In this document: positions 11,356 through 22,772 of the stretch, in pieces
How positions within the stretch are numbered: the first letter of the stretch is position 1
How the letters are laid out: every line of letters starts with the position of its first letter
Translations under genes and position numbers: made by a program
NCBI GenBank assembly: GCA_029379385.1
Contig: CM055614.1
Span: 15,257,528-15,321,527 of the forward strand
DNA from: Quillaja saponaria
Lineage: Eukaryota; Streptophyta; Magnoliopsida; Fabales; Quillajaceae
Reading direction: 5' to 3'
DNA length: 64,000 nt
The notes under the pieces: model-generated
Seen by the model: the letters and a program-made list of their open reading frames with translations, nothing else
What the model was told of the DNA's origin: nothing
The model's database searches: none

Positions 11356-11684
11356 AAAGATGGTGGGCAGGTTTGTTGAAGTTGGTGGTTATGGTAGCTA
11401 CAAAGTATGGGTGGAGGCTAGGGTTTGCGGGTGGTTTTGGGGCTACAAAGAAGGAAAGGAAAGTCCTTTAGTGACTATAAAGAAGGAAAAGGAAAGTCCT
11501 TTGGTGGCTGCAAAGGAAAAAGAAGGTGATTTTAAGCTTGTGATGATGGCTCCCTAGAGGCTTCTTCAATCGACCTCAACATGGTGGAAAGGAAGCCCAA
11601 AATCTCTAGAGTTTTGGCATTGGGAAGATCTTGGAGCAAAGCTTGAAGAGCTACCACCGTTGGTGGTGACCTAGGCTCCCCCAT
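9984..11684 (-). pseudogene. LINE ORF1 (DUF4283 / zinc knuckle) relic
   Basis: The probable start is the ATG at 11684, giving MGEPRSPPTVVALQALLQDL. After a disrupted stretch containing an AT microsatellite, the frame at 11149-10733 shows a DUF4283 domain with VPVWINLPNLPTHFYSKESL and IGKPLKLD. A CCHC-like knuckle follows at about 10711-10640 (YYTSCHRLGHG), with the first cysteine replaced by tyrosine. The last part (10268-9984) is a low-complexity C-terminus. In plant LINEs this protein binds RNA and accompanies ORF2. Several frameshifts are present. Confidence 0.7.
11320..11352. repeat. (AT)n microsatellite
   Basis: An uninterrupted AT dinucleotide run of about 33 bp sits inside the LINE ORF1 relic. 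Confidence 0.95.
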
Positions 11685-11760
11685 GGCGGCGGGGGACACC
11701 CAAAACACCAAGAAAAAGGAAACATAAAAGCTGTAGAGAGAAACCCTAATAGAGAATTTT

Positions 11761-12129
11761 ATTATAATATTTTCACAGTGGAATATAGTAAATTAATTAA
11801 GGGAGATATTCTTGTAAGACATTATAATATGCTTATAATTAGTTAAGAACTCTATGTTAATAATTTAAACTATTGCATGAATTAGGGAAAAATGAGGCAA
11901 GTATAGGTAAAATGTTAAGGTATATTATAGACCTACATAAAGTTTAAATAAGTTTATATTTGTTATTAAAAAACATTGATTGCAAAACTCGATTATTTAG
12001 ATAAGACTAGGTTGCAACAATTTTAGTATTTTGCATTACTATAGTAGTATAATTCTTCGTGGGAACAATACCTTATTCATCACTATATTACTTGAGGACG
12101 ATACGTGCTTTTGCGTTATAAAATCCACA
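11761..12129. other. Transposon-derived spacer
   Basis: No coding sequence is seen. At 12053-12110 the text 'ttcttcgtgggaacaatacc' followed by 'acttgaggacgatacgtgc' resembles the junction sequence in non-coding parts of plant LTR elements and the right end of the 7438-8943 insertion. Its element of origin is unresolved. Confidence 0.4.
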
Positions 12130-13017
12130 ACACTAAAAACATGCATGATGAATTGAAATGAGCATGATGGGAGAACTAAATTTCTTCCTTGGACTTTAAG
12201 TAAAGCAATCTGACAAAGTTTTTTTCTTAAATCAATCCAAGTACATTAAATATCTCCTAAAAAGATTTGAATTAGAAACTATCAAATCTATTAGGACTAA
12301 CATAAAGACTTCAATTAAGCTTGATCCTAATGAAAGTGGTAACAGTGTAGACCAAAAGAAATACAAAGTTATGATAAGATCACTTCTCTACCTTATTGTA
12401 GCCAGACCTGATATATTTAATGTTTGCATGGTTGCATGTTTTAATGTCAGTCCTAAATTGTCTCATTTATCTGCTGTGAAACATATTTTTAAATATAATT
12501 CGAGACTCAATCTCTTAGGATTTTTTATCCAAAAACTAGTAATTTTGATTTAATTAGTTATTCTCATGCTGACTTTTGCTAGCTGCAAATTAGACATAAT
12601 GAGTACCATCGACACTTGCCAATTTTTGGGTTCTCTTTAGTGTCTTGGTTTAGTAAAAATGGCACTCAGTAACACTTTCTAATTCTGAAGCTGCATATAT
12701 GGTAGCAAGAAGTTATTGTCCCCAGCTACTTTGGATGAGCAACAGCTGAAGGATTTCAACTTGTTCTAAAATAAAATTAAAAAAATCATATTTTATGTGA
12801 CAACACTGTTATCACTTTAACAAAATCATTCATCCAACAATCTAAAACAAAACATATTGAAATTCGTCATCATTTTATTAGAGATCAGGTTCAAAAAGGT
12901 AATATTTCATTGCATCAAATCTGAAAATCAATTGGCTAATATTTTTTAAAAACCTTTAAGTGAAGATCAATTTTTTAAAATTCATGGAGAAATTAAGATG
13001 TTAAATCCTATTGTTTG
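12130..13017 (+). pseudogene. Ty1/copia reverse transcriptase C-terminus and RNase H relic
   Basis: The plus strand reads MMGELNFFLGL at the start, then FLNQSKYIKYLLKRFELE, KKYKVMIRSLLYLIVARPDI, LSHLSAVKHIFKY, TCQFLGSL, KHIEIRHHF-like and SENQLANIF*KPLSEDQFF near the end. These are, in order, the RT thumb, the connection and the RNase H domain of a copia polyprotein. The catalytic YVDD region is not included. Stops and frame changes occur about every 100 bp in the second half. No LTR was found beside it. It is a separate, older copy than the element at 48.8-64 kb. Confidence 0.8.
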
Positions 13018-13862
13018 AACTATTATTACTAACCACTTTTAATATCCGAGATTATTTTGAAGAAAATCATTGAGAGCTAAAAGAATGCTCAAATAGCTAT
13101 AATCAAAAAGTCAAAAAAGCTGCAAAGAAAAGTCAACATGTAGAAAACTTAGACAAAAGGCACACAACTGCACAATCCAACAACTTGAATGCTCCTGTTG
13201 TCACGTAACAATAAGTATGCATTCATCAATCCACATCAGCAATTGGAAACAAAACTCTTAGCTAATAGCTCTGACAACTGGACATCTTCTTTTCTCTTTC
13301 TTACTTTACTAAATTAGGGACCGACTGATTAATTCAGTTGCACTATGAGTATACCTTAATAACTAATGCATGTCAACCTTTTTAAAATTTAAAGCATGAT
13401 TAACTTGCACATGCATTGCACCATTATCATTTTAACCCAAAAAAACTGTGACACTCTGCACCTAATTAGAAGTGATTGTTGTATGGTACATTCAACTTGG
13501 TTAAAACTTAAGAGTTTCTTTTTTGCAGAATCACAATTTGTGCAAAAGCTCTCTTGCATTCTCTGCAATTTCATAAGCAAACTTTCTTAGAAATCTTCTT
13601 ATCAACGGAACCTAAAAGGTCTAGTACTTCGTCTTCATCTTCAAAGAAGCAAAAGAAAGAACAAAACAACAATGCTCTTGCTAAGTTCATTCCACTGAAG
13701 CACCACTCACAAGCCTAATTTGAATTCTACTATGAAGGACCTTCTGGACACATCTTATTAAACCATCCTTGCATAACATCTCATGTTTAATTTAATTTTT
13801 CATATAGTTGTCGTACTGCTCTTCCTTATTGAATTATACAAGTTTTTGTTTAAGTAATTGTA
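13018..13862. other. Unassigned AT-rich sequence
   Basis: No gene or repeat end is recognisable. Short mirrored ORFs on both strands near 13390-13590 are in overlapping shadow frames and show no family resemblance. Confidence 0.4.
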
Positions 13863-16800
13863 GGCTGACTATTTGAATTCAGATTCAAATTCAAATTTAA
13901 ATATCTGAATTTGAATTTGATTTGAGTAAATCAAATTTGGATAATGCCTAAATTTCAAATTTTGTTTTGAATCCGAATCTAAATTGTAGTATCTTATTAT
14001 TCATAATTTGACGAATAGTTCAGTATACAATTCGAACACGATTAGAAAGAACCCAGAAGTCCAGAATCCATGACCTCGACACTTTCTTTCTTAATTCTCA
14101 ATTGTCTCCAAGCTTTCCACCGTCCATGGCTGTCTCTACCTCTATTCTATCACCGCCAGTCTGGTGTTTAAGTTCTATTCCAGCATTGGCAAGGTCTGCA
14201 GAAGTTGAAGCTCGCAAGATCTGTGCAACCTAAAAGTTAAAAGGCCATGGGAGCCTAAAGGGAAGGTTGGTAAGTGATGGTAACTTGCCTTTTGAAAGTG
14301 GTGAGGTCATATTGAAATGAATACATAAGTAATTAGTAATTAGTAACTCTCTCTTTTTGTTAACTTCTTAAAGGGGCCAGCTAATGGTGCTAGTGACAAA
14401 ATTAGTAATTCATTTAGATTTGAACTTAGATCTAAGGCCTACCATATGAGTTGTGACTGTCAATAATAAAAGTAGACTAGTTTTGCTTTGGCTAATTGCT
14501 ATCTTATTCTGACTTGTAAGATGTGAGCTTAGAGACAAATGTTGAAACATTACTATTGAAATGATTGTATAGCTTTGTTGTGTAGCTATCAATATGCTGC
14601 TAATATATATTATATAAAAATAAAAATAAAAAGTTGATATGGAAGAAGGAGCTAGAAAAAAACACTTCAGTGTTTATTAGTGTAATGTATTCTTAGTTGC
14701 CTACTTCTTAATTCTTTACAAATGTGTACTTAATTTTTATTTTTATTTTGATTACAAAAATATGAATCCATCAGAGCAATCACTAACTAAAGATACCTCA
14801 CCACTGCTTCTTTATTCCTAAGTCACTGATCATGAATCATCCTCTCCTACTCCTCATCAATTAGACTCATATGATGATCCTAATGATCCAATAACAATTG
14901 AAGATACTGATGTCAAAGCACAATCAATGAAATTTCAAAAGAAAGCTACCAATGAAAGGAGATTAACTGTGTGGGTTGACTTCAAGACCATCACACTTCC
15001 AGATGGTATGAAAACAAAAAAATTAATGTATCCATGGTAAAAAGAAATTTATTCATCATGGTACTGGTTCTGCAAGCCATCTAAAGTGCTATTCAAAGAT
15101 ATACATGTTTAAGAAAGCTAAGGATAGGAAGCAAAAGCAACTTAACATTCCACCATCAGAAACTACTATTAAAGCTACATTTCTGCCTCTAGTTTTTGTG
15201 GATCTTGGGATGTATCAAACAATGAAGACTAGAGGCTTACTAGAACATCTAATAATGATGCATGAGCTTCCATTCAACTTTATGGAGTATCCATTGTTTA
15301 TCTTATACAGTAAAGTTTTCAATGCTCAATTTGAGAAGATATCTTACAAGACCGTGAAGAAAGGTTGTATGAGATTGTATGAAATTGAAAGTGAAAAGTT
15401 AAAGACCAAGTTTAAGGTTATAAATTGTCTCCTTGATAAATGACAACTGGAAATTGCACAGTCATAAAATCGAGTATATGACAATCACAACCCATTTTCT
15501 TGACAACTAGAAATTGCATAAGATGGTTTTGAGCTTTGTTCATTTTCCTTCTCCTCATTTTATTGTAGACATTATAAGGTATATACAAAATTATCTTGTG
15601 CATTAGGGAATCGAGAAAAAGGTCATTACAATCTCAGTTGACCATGCATCATACAATGATGTATGTTTAAGGACATTGAAGGAAGACATGGAAATCAGCA
15701 ACAAAATGATAAGTGAAGGAAAGTTGTTTCATGTTCGATGTTGTGCACATGTTCTTAATAATATGGTTCAACATGGCATGAAAGTAATTGAAGGCATCAT
15801 TGAGAATATAAGAGACAATGACAAGTTCATTAATTCTTCTGAGGTCAAGCTTCAATCTTTTTCAGAATGTGCGCAGGTGACAGCACTACTTTCTAAAAAG
15901 CTTTTTCTTGATGTTCCCAATAGTTAAACTCTACATATATAATGTTGTTTAGTGCATTAGAGTTTCAAAGTACATTTCCAAGTTTTCAATGACAAGAACC
16001 AACTTATACTACTTTTTCAACACTTGAAGATTGGGAAAATGTGAGGAAGGTATGTAAATTTCTAGGAAGTGTTTAGTGAAGTCACGGGGGTGATTTATTG
16101 TAGTTTATACCTGACTGCTAACTTGTATCTTGCTAAGGTGTATAAGGTTAAGCAATGAAGTGAAAATAAATTTAACAAGTACTGGGGTGAATCAAACTTG
16201 GTGATGATGATGATGAAAAACATTTTGAAGTTCTGGAATGGTGGAAGTATAATCAACTAAATTAAGATTATATCCAAGACATGTGACCTTCTTGCAATTT
16301 TCATTTCCATTATTGCCTTGGAGTCCACTTTTAGTGATGGTGGTAGGGTAATTGATTCATATAGATCTTCTTTAGCCAAGGAATAGTGGAAGCTTTTATT
16401 TGTAGTGGAGATTGACTTCACATTATTTATGGAATTTAGAAAAGTTTTAGTGTAAGTTGATTTTTTAATAAAACATTATTTAATTGTAATTGCTATTTTC
16501 TTATTTTTCACATTAATAACTTTTATCTTAGTTTATGTATATGAGGGAACTTTCCTTGAAAAATGAAAAGTGAGGAGCGAAGATTGCAGTACTACTTGAA
16601 GGCATGTCTCAATTTGTTTCTTAATTCTGTTGTCAAATTTTATTTGATATGATTTTCTTATTGTATTGCATACTATGTTCAACTGGTTCAAATGCTTATT
16701 GAATGCATATGATGATAGTATGTTAATGAGTATTGTTGCTAAGTATATGTATGAAAGGGAGAGCTGATAGAAAGAATAGCATAAAAGTTAGGGTATATGT

Positions 16801-17785
16801 TCTTAGTCTTTAAGAATAACATAAGAATTTAGATCAAAGAACAAATAGTGCTTACTAAGTGAAGAATCTTAAAGATTGCTTATAGCTGTCTTCCTTTGCA
16901 AGGTAATTGTAGGGCTACATCAATCTATCATGGGGAACTGGGGAACTTCATTCTACCTAACATTTGTGATCTTTTCTTTTACCAAAATAATTATATAATT
17001 TTGAATTTACCCATTTATACATATTAGTCATTATTAATGGTGGGTATAGTTCTATTATGCACTATAATTATTAGGTGCTACTCATTATTTAGTCAAGCTA
17101 GTCAACTTCTCTGGTGTTTTTTTTTTGGTTGAATAATGAGATTTATGATCATTACATGCAATGGCAACTTTATCTGTATTCCAAGTTTCTGAACACTAAT
17201 TTCATATAATTTATATATATTAATTATGATTAACTTTTTAGAGATAATGAATACTCTCTAAATATTATTCTGTATTTTGATTCATGCAGATTTGTTATGC
17301 CCAATTGTTGATTGTCAGCTAGAGGAGCATTAATTTTTTGAAATGATCCTAGGAGCATCTGAATCTAGAACAGGTAGCTATTATAAATTTGGACTTTGCT
17401 TGCAATTCGAATTGTAATTGTAGTTTCATTTTATTGTTGCTAGATGCACATTTTACTTGTTATTATTATTTTTTGGATTGCAAAGTATGTACTTTAGTAT
17501 TTGTATATGAAATTTAGAATTTAGAATCAAATATCTGAATCCTAATTTGAATTTGAATTAAGATTCAGATTCAAATTCGACTACAAATTCAAATATTCAA
17601 ATTTTATAACTGAATTCGAATATTTGGATTATGAACTGAATTCGAATTCGGATTTTCAGATTATGAACCCAATTCGGATATCCATAAAAACATCTGAATT
17701 CAAATTTGAATGTTAACTTTGGTTCAATTAAGTATTCAAACTCGATTTTTAGGATTCAAATCTGAATTCGAAGACTTATTTGGTG
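13863..17785 (+). mobile_element. hAT DNA transposon, degenerate
   Basis: A broken hAT transposase (14762-16450) is flanked on both sides by clusters of short palindromic words based on GAATTCAAATTC / AATTTGAATTTG (13878-14000 and 17515-17785). Such subterminal repeat clusters are typical of hAT elements, where they bind the transposase. The word GAATTCAGATT occurs near the left edge and again in inverted orientation near the right edge. I could not fix the exact termini or the expected 8-bp duplication, so the ends are approximate. Confidence 0.65.
14762..16450 (+). pseudogene. hAT transposase relic (BED finger, RNase H-like core, dimerisation domain)
   Basis: Three conserved blocks survive in order. 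A BED-type finger lies at about 14965-15110, with VWVDFKTITLPDG and then FIHHGTGSASHLKC, its first cysteine pair lost. The core contains HELPFNFMEYPLF (15105-15443 frame) and, at 15625-15925, VDHASYNDVCLRTLKEDM, GKLFHVRCCAHVLNNMVQHGM and KKLFLDVPNS, around the catalytic HxH/CAH region. The C-terminal dimerisation block at 16330-16376 reads SDGGRVIDSYRSSL. Stops and frameshifts lie between the blocks, so no complete protein is encoded. Confidence 0.8.
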
Positions 17786-18089
17786 CTGTTTGATTTGAAT
17801 TCCAACCTCGAGTACTGGTTATTCCATGCTCTGTGTTTTCTCTCTTTGGTTATTCACTTTTTGCTTGATCACAAAAAATGGAAGAAAAATTAACTGTTTA
17901 GGAGCTGTTGAGAACTAAAACTGACTGTTTATTAGTATCAATCTAAGGGAAGAAGACTTTGAATTTGCAAAAAAAAAAAAAAAAAGAACATGAAATTTAA
18001 TATGAGCTTATAATCAGGGGAGCTTAAATTATTCTTAAATTGTTAATCTTCTTAATTGGTAAAATTGTTTTGTAATCAATCGAAGAGCG

Positions 18090-19140
18090 CAAGATTGTTG
18101 AATTAAACCATAAGCTAATATGTTATGTTTAATTTAATATGAATTTTGCCTAAATTTTGATTAATTACAAACTGAATTTTAGATTATGTTTAATTCCCAA
18201 GTACACTGATAAAAGGCATTCTGGAGCTGAATATCTTTCCAACTAAAGGACTAAAATGCAATGTTTCATTAACAGTTGAACAAAAAGCACTGAATATAAA
18301 AAGAGATGATAACTAAAAGCAGAAGTTAAAAGAGTTGTTATGTGAAAAACTAAAATTTCAAGAGTTGTTTGTTAACGCATCATTTCATTAAACGACAACT
18401 ACTCCGTTTGTCAAGAGCTGTTTGCTTTAAATGCACTGTTATATTAAAAGAACAACTACTTCTCAAAACAAGAGCAGATTTCTAAGAGCTACATTGAATT
18501 TTCCAAAATGCGACATTTCATTTATTTAAAGTGCTGAGTTATGAGAGTGAATACTCAAGAGCTGAAGACTTGAGAGCTAACAACTCAAGCGTTGACAACT
18601 CTAGAGCTGAAGTCAAACCAGATGATCTATTAAGAACTGTTCCAATAAGTAATCTTCATGAGCTGATCTTGTAAACGCACCTCACTCTTAGGTTATGAAT
18701 TTGTTGATAGCAATACATGTGTTTTTGGACCAGCTATAGTGAAAATGGGCATTTATGCATGATCAAATCAGATATAAAATCCTCCAACGCCTTTAATGAC
18801 AACAACTGTTGATAACGAAAACAAGAACAAACCTTCCAAGCAAGAGAATACTTTTTGAATTCAAATTTTCTAAATTCTCAACCTTAAACCTTTAAGAGAA
18901 TCATTCATCTCTTCAAATTTTATGAATTCCCAAGTTTAAAACTTGAAGAAGTGGACATAGTATGGGTTAGCATACAAATCACTATAAATTCTTGTCTCTT
19001 TATTCCTTTAATTGTTCTTGAGATTTAAATTTATAACTGTGGTGTTTGATTACCAAAAACTGTTTTAAATCCATTTTTAAGCTATTCACCGTGCTCTTGT
19101 TTACTAGTTCAACTCAATAGCAACAATTCAAGACTTTTTT
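18090..19140 (+). repeat. Dispersed LTR-like repeat, copy 2 (possible SIRE-like copia LTR)
   Basis: This is the second copy of the repeat at 4660-5530, in the same orientation, with the same run of AAGAGCTG words, the block 'cacctcactcttaggtta' near 18680 and 'gggcatttatgcatgatcaa' near 18748. It extends further 3' to 'ttcaccgtgctcttgtttactagttcaactcaatagcaac' near 19088-19130, which resembles the end of SIRE-type copia LTRs just before the primer-binding site. No primer-binding site follows, so this is likely a solo or truncated LTR. Confidence 0.5.
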
Positions 19141-19324
19141 ACAAGAGTATGATGGCTTTTACTTCTACTTTGAAGGCCTAATTTCTAAAATAAACAAGCA
19201 GAAGTCATTTGCAAATATATGTCAAATTAGTCTCTATAATTTTGCTTAAATTATTTCACGTACTTTGATAGACCATTTAAACCCTCTTTTGACTTATTTG
19301 CTTTCATCCAAGCAATTTGATTTT

Positions 19325-20172
19325 GTTAAAGGTCAAGCATTCATGAACATGTTGCATGGCTCATGGGTTGATTCATTATATTGATACGAGGGAGTTTTGA
19401 GAAAATCTGGTTCTCAAGATAGATGTGTCAAAAGCCTATGACAAACTCGATTGGGCGTTTCTTGATTGCGATAATGAGGGCTTTTGGTTTCTCAAAAATT
19501 TGTTATGATTTAATTTTTCAATGCTTATCTAATTGTTAGTATACAATGAATTTTAATGGGAAAAATCATGACATTTTTCATTCCACGTGTGTTTTTGGCA
19601 AGGCGACCCTCTCTCCTTGTCTTTATTAATTCTCATGGAAGATATTTTTTGTCAAAATTTGAACAAGCTAATGGTAGAGAGTAAAATTGGCCACCATAAG
19701 ATTTCAAGATATGCACATGCAATGTGTCTTATTTGAATGCATATGAAATGCTCATCTCTTCTAATAAGATAAAAATGCTCTATTATGTAGTTTAAAATTG
19801 TAAGGTGCCTACAAGAAAGCTTTAGGGCAAACAATAAATTTGGACATAAGTTTTATTTTTTTATTTTTTTTGTGGTCTCTTCAAAGGTTGCTCCCTCAAG
19901 ACAACTTATCATTGGTTTTTGGATAGGATTTCATCATAAATTTTTTTTTCCTTTATTTATCTTGGTCTTCAATTATTTAAATGGAAAAACAAGAGATATA
20001 TATATATATATATATTTTTTTTACTCATATTCGAACTGAGATAAAAACGAAACTAGATGTGTTGTGTGCTAGATTTCTTTCACAAGATGGAAAGCACACC
20101 TTAAGTAAAAGTATGTTTGCCTCCATTCTAAATAATTGTTTGGCTTATGTGTGTATCCCAGTCTTTTCTTAA
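19325..20172 (+). pseudogene. LINE reverse transcriptase relic
   Basis: The plus strand reads LVLKIDVSKAYDKLDWAFLD at about 19410-19470, then frame-shifted pieces of the palm (QGDPLSL near 19600), LILMEDIFCQNLNKLM, and at 20050-20165 LDVLCARFLSQDGKHTLSKS with NNCLAYVCIPVF. These are successive parts of a plant LINE ORF2 from the RT palm to the thumb. The FADD motif is not preserved. Similarity stops at about 20172, where an LTR-like sequence begins. Confidence 0.75.
19998..20017. repeat. (TA)n microsatellite
   Basis: A short uninterrupted TA run lies inside the LINE relic. Confidence 0.85.
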
Positions 20173-20174
20173 CA

Positions 20175-21887
20175 CTTTTTAACATATTTTCTTTTCTCTC
20201 CTTTTCATTTTATTTCCCCTTTTCTTTCCCCTCTTACCCGTGCTTACTTTCTTTGTTTTGCTCCCCCTGTTATGTTTTGTGAACTTTCCCTGGCAGTCAA
20301 GTATACCTCCTTCCTTTCTACCAATCTCTTCATCCTTCATCTTGCTGCCTATGTTGCCTCTATCTAGCCTTCTATTTCAGCCCTTCACAGCCCCTCCGTG
20401 CATTGCAGCAGCTAAGTTCCTCCTTCTTGTCCATCCAACAGGGGTGAGTTGGGGAAATGGTTTCTTGGTCACCGGCAACAAGGCTGGATGCCTACAACAG
20501 CAACCCTCTTATGGTAGGTGGCTTCAGTTCTTGGTAATTCAAGCCTACAATCCCATATAATTCATTTTGCTTCCTTTGAAAAACTTAGATACTTTCTTTA
20601 TGGTGTGGTTTGAGTGTTTGGGTGTTGGGATTTTAGGAGATAAAATCCAAGTATGGGAGTGAGATAAATGGCAGTGAGAGTGTTAGATGGTTATAGAATT
20701 TCAAGTATTTAAGATTTTAGTGTCTATAAATAATTAGTTTAGCATTACCTTTTGGTTACTAAGATTTGTTTTGAATTTTTATATGTGTGTATGTGTGTGT
20801 GTGCGAGCGTGCATGCAAAGCTATTGAGGAAGGTGGTTTAATGCTTTGAGTAGATTATATGACAAGAATGCTATGTTGTTGAAACTTTACTATTTAGCGG
20901 ATTGTGTGTTGGTGTGAAATCTTGTCTGTGGTTGATAGAGCCAATAAATTTATTTTTAATGTGACTTAGAATTCAGGTACACCTAGGATATATTTGATTT
21001 GATTATTTGATATTCGAATAAAAATATTAGAGTAACTCAGTCCTGAAGAAGTTATGTGAGAAGTTTATATATATTCTTGGTGTGTGGGAGCAAAAAGCCA
21101 TAAGGAGGATGTGTACATGGTGTGTGGGTGTTGAGTTACTTTAATTATTGAACCTTTTGGATGCTTTGCTTAATTTATTTGAATATTGTGTGAATTATAT
21201 TAGTTTTGGTTTTACTTTATGTATATGTATATGTGAAATTGAATTCCATTGTAAGTTGTGATAGTGTGAAAATATTAAGCTTATGTCTTACAATTATATG
21301 TTGATCGATGCTAACCCTTTAGGTATGTTTTTCACTCATTGAATCTTTATGACTCATTTTTCGTTTATTTTATTTAATTATTTTCTTAGCACCTAGGTTC
21401 TAACCAAGCTTCTCCGACCGAAACTTGACTTGCTGATAGTTGTTGCGGCAAGGTATTCATGTGAGATCACAATCTTGAAGCCAAGGATAAGGAAGTTACA
21501 GTCACATTAGGGCTTAAATTTTGAAATTTTGAGTTGTGGGATAGCCGTAGCTTGTTGATGTTTTCTTGCATTTGGGTGGAGCGGAGCTCCTTATTGTGGT
21601 TGTTATAATTATTGTCCTTGTTGCTATTTTTGTGTAAATAGGATTATATATTGTTTGTATTATTAGGGCATGTTCTACTTTACTGAGAAACTCTACTTAA
21701 ATTTTTATTTAAATTAGTCCTCCTTCAGTACACATGTGTTTATATATAATTGTATTTTTACAAAGCTTTCTTTCAATTTTCATTTTTAGTCAATGGTTAT
21801 GTGTATTTCTTTTGATTTGGAGTCAAAGTTATGAAGGTTCGGTTTTCCATTCCTCCGGCCAGTTATGTCTCCATGCGGGGTGTGATA
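20175..21887 (+). repeat. Gypsy-type LTR, 5'-truncated
   Basis: The 3' part matches the LTR that ends at 35222: both have 'gcggagctc', a GGTATTC/GGTATATTC stretch after 'cggcaaggt', then 'gaagtcaaggtt'-like text and 'ccagttatgtctccatgcggggtgtgata', against 'cagtcatgcctccgtgtggggtgtcaca' in the other. The pyrimidine-rich segment near 20180-20420 corresponds to the one near the 5' ends of the other LTRs. No TGT...ACCCC start was found, so the 5' end is missing. It sits within the LINE relic. Confidence 0.6.
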
Positions 21888-21959
21888 ATTTGGTTGTATG
21901 TGGATGGTTCTTCATTATGAGCTTTGTTTATGCATTTGGATTATGGAGGAATTGATGAA

Positions 21960-22420
21960 AATTGTCCCTCTACATTTTCCTCCTGCATATGGCAAATGCT
22001 AATTCTGATAATTCATTTGGTTTTAGATAAAACTACAATTATTGTAGGTGATGCCATGATCCTTTTATGGTCCTCAAATTGGTCAAAATAGGAGTTAGGC
22101 ATTCCACAATAGTTTAATAAAAGATATCTTTGTCCAGGATTTTGAGATCTCTATCCAAGATGTCAAGGTCTCTAACCATTCAAAGATTATTTGCAGATTC
22201 ATTATACAAGCTTGCGGTCAAAACATGGAAGCTTTGGCTCTTGATGACTGTTATCTGAATAAGATGGTGTGAAGAAGTAAGGTGGTGACTCCTTATTTTA
22301 TTATAAAAAATAAAACCTTGTAAAGTGTCCCAATTTTAATGGGAGAATGCTTTAACCCTAATCCCTATAAGTGTATTGGCACATAGGACAACCCTGTGGA
22401 ATGCCGAAATTCGTGACTCA
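21960..22420 (+). pseudogene. Possible LINE continuation after the LTR
   Basis: The plus strand includes VGDAMILLWSSNW near 22050, which resembles the post-RT segment of plant LINEs (GDGxxxxFWxxxW). This would continue the LINE relic at 19325-20172 after the LTR. The match is short and the rest is unreadable, so this is tentative. Confidence 0.3.
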
Positions 22421-22772
22421 AACACATTATTGAAAGTATTGCCAATTGTACATAAAAACATAAAATGAAATTGAGTTGAAAATTAGGAAATGAAGAAGTA
22501 TGATAAGAGCAAAATGTTGGATCAAATCCCCATCCTTATTATGATGAATATGTTATAATTTTTTCGCCCAAGATAGTGTACATATTGATGGCCGGATCAT
22601 TACCATTACAAATGATCATTTTTAATGATATTTAATAAATATTATTATGTGTTCATGTTTGCATAAATTGTTAAGATACAGTCTTTTTTTATATTTACCA
22701 TGTTGGCAGGTGGTAGTGTCCATGACCCGAATCTAAAGACATGGACTGGCAAAAGAACCAATGTACGATGAG

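Larger units (their letters stand above)
6396..11760 (-). mobile_element. L1-type LINE, degenerate, split by a 1.5-kb insertion
   Basis: Minus-strand relics appear in the order of a plant L1 LINE: 5' leader (about 11760-11685), ORF1 with DUF4283 and zinc knuckle (11684-9984), then ORF2 endonuclease (about 9900-9400), linker and reverse transcriptase (9396 to 6400). The 3' end is missing: coding similarity stops beside the copia LTR fragment at about 6396. ORF2 is interrupted at 7438-8943 by unrelated sequence. Stops and frameshifts are frequent, so the element is dead. Confidence 0.8.

Noticed and set aside
13878..14000. CRISPR-like or tandem repeat array in the AATTCAAATTC region
   Set aside because: The words are irregular palindromes without constant spacers, in a plant genome; they fit hAT subterminal repeats.
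20240..20560. 106-codon plus-strand ORF rich in leucine, serine and proline
   Set aside because: It lies in the pyrimidine-rich part of an LTR. Similar open stretches occur at the same place in other LTR copies (for example 26701-26934 and 30648-30842), so composition explains it.
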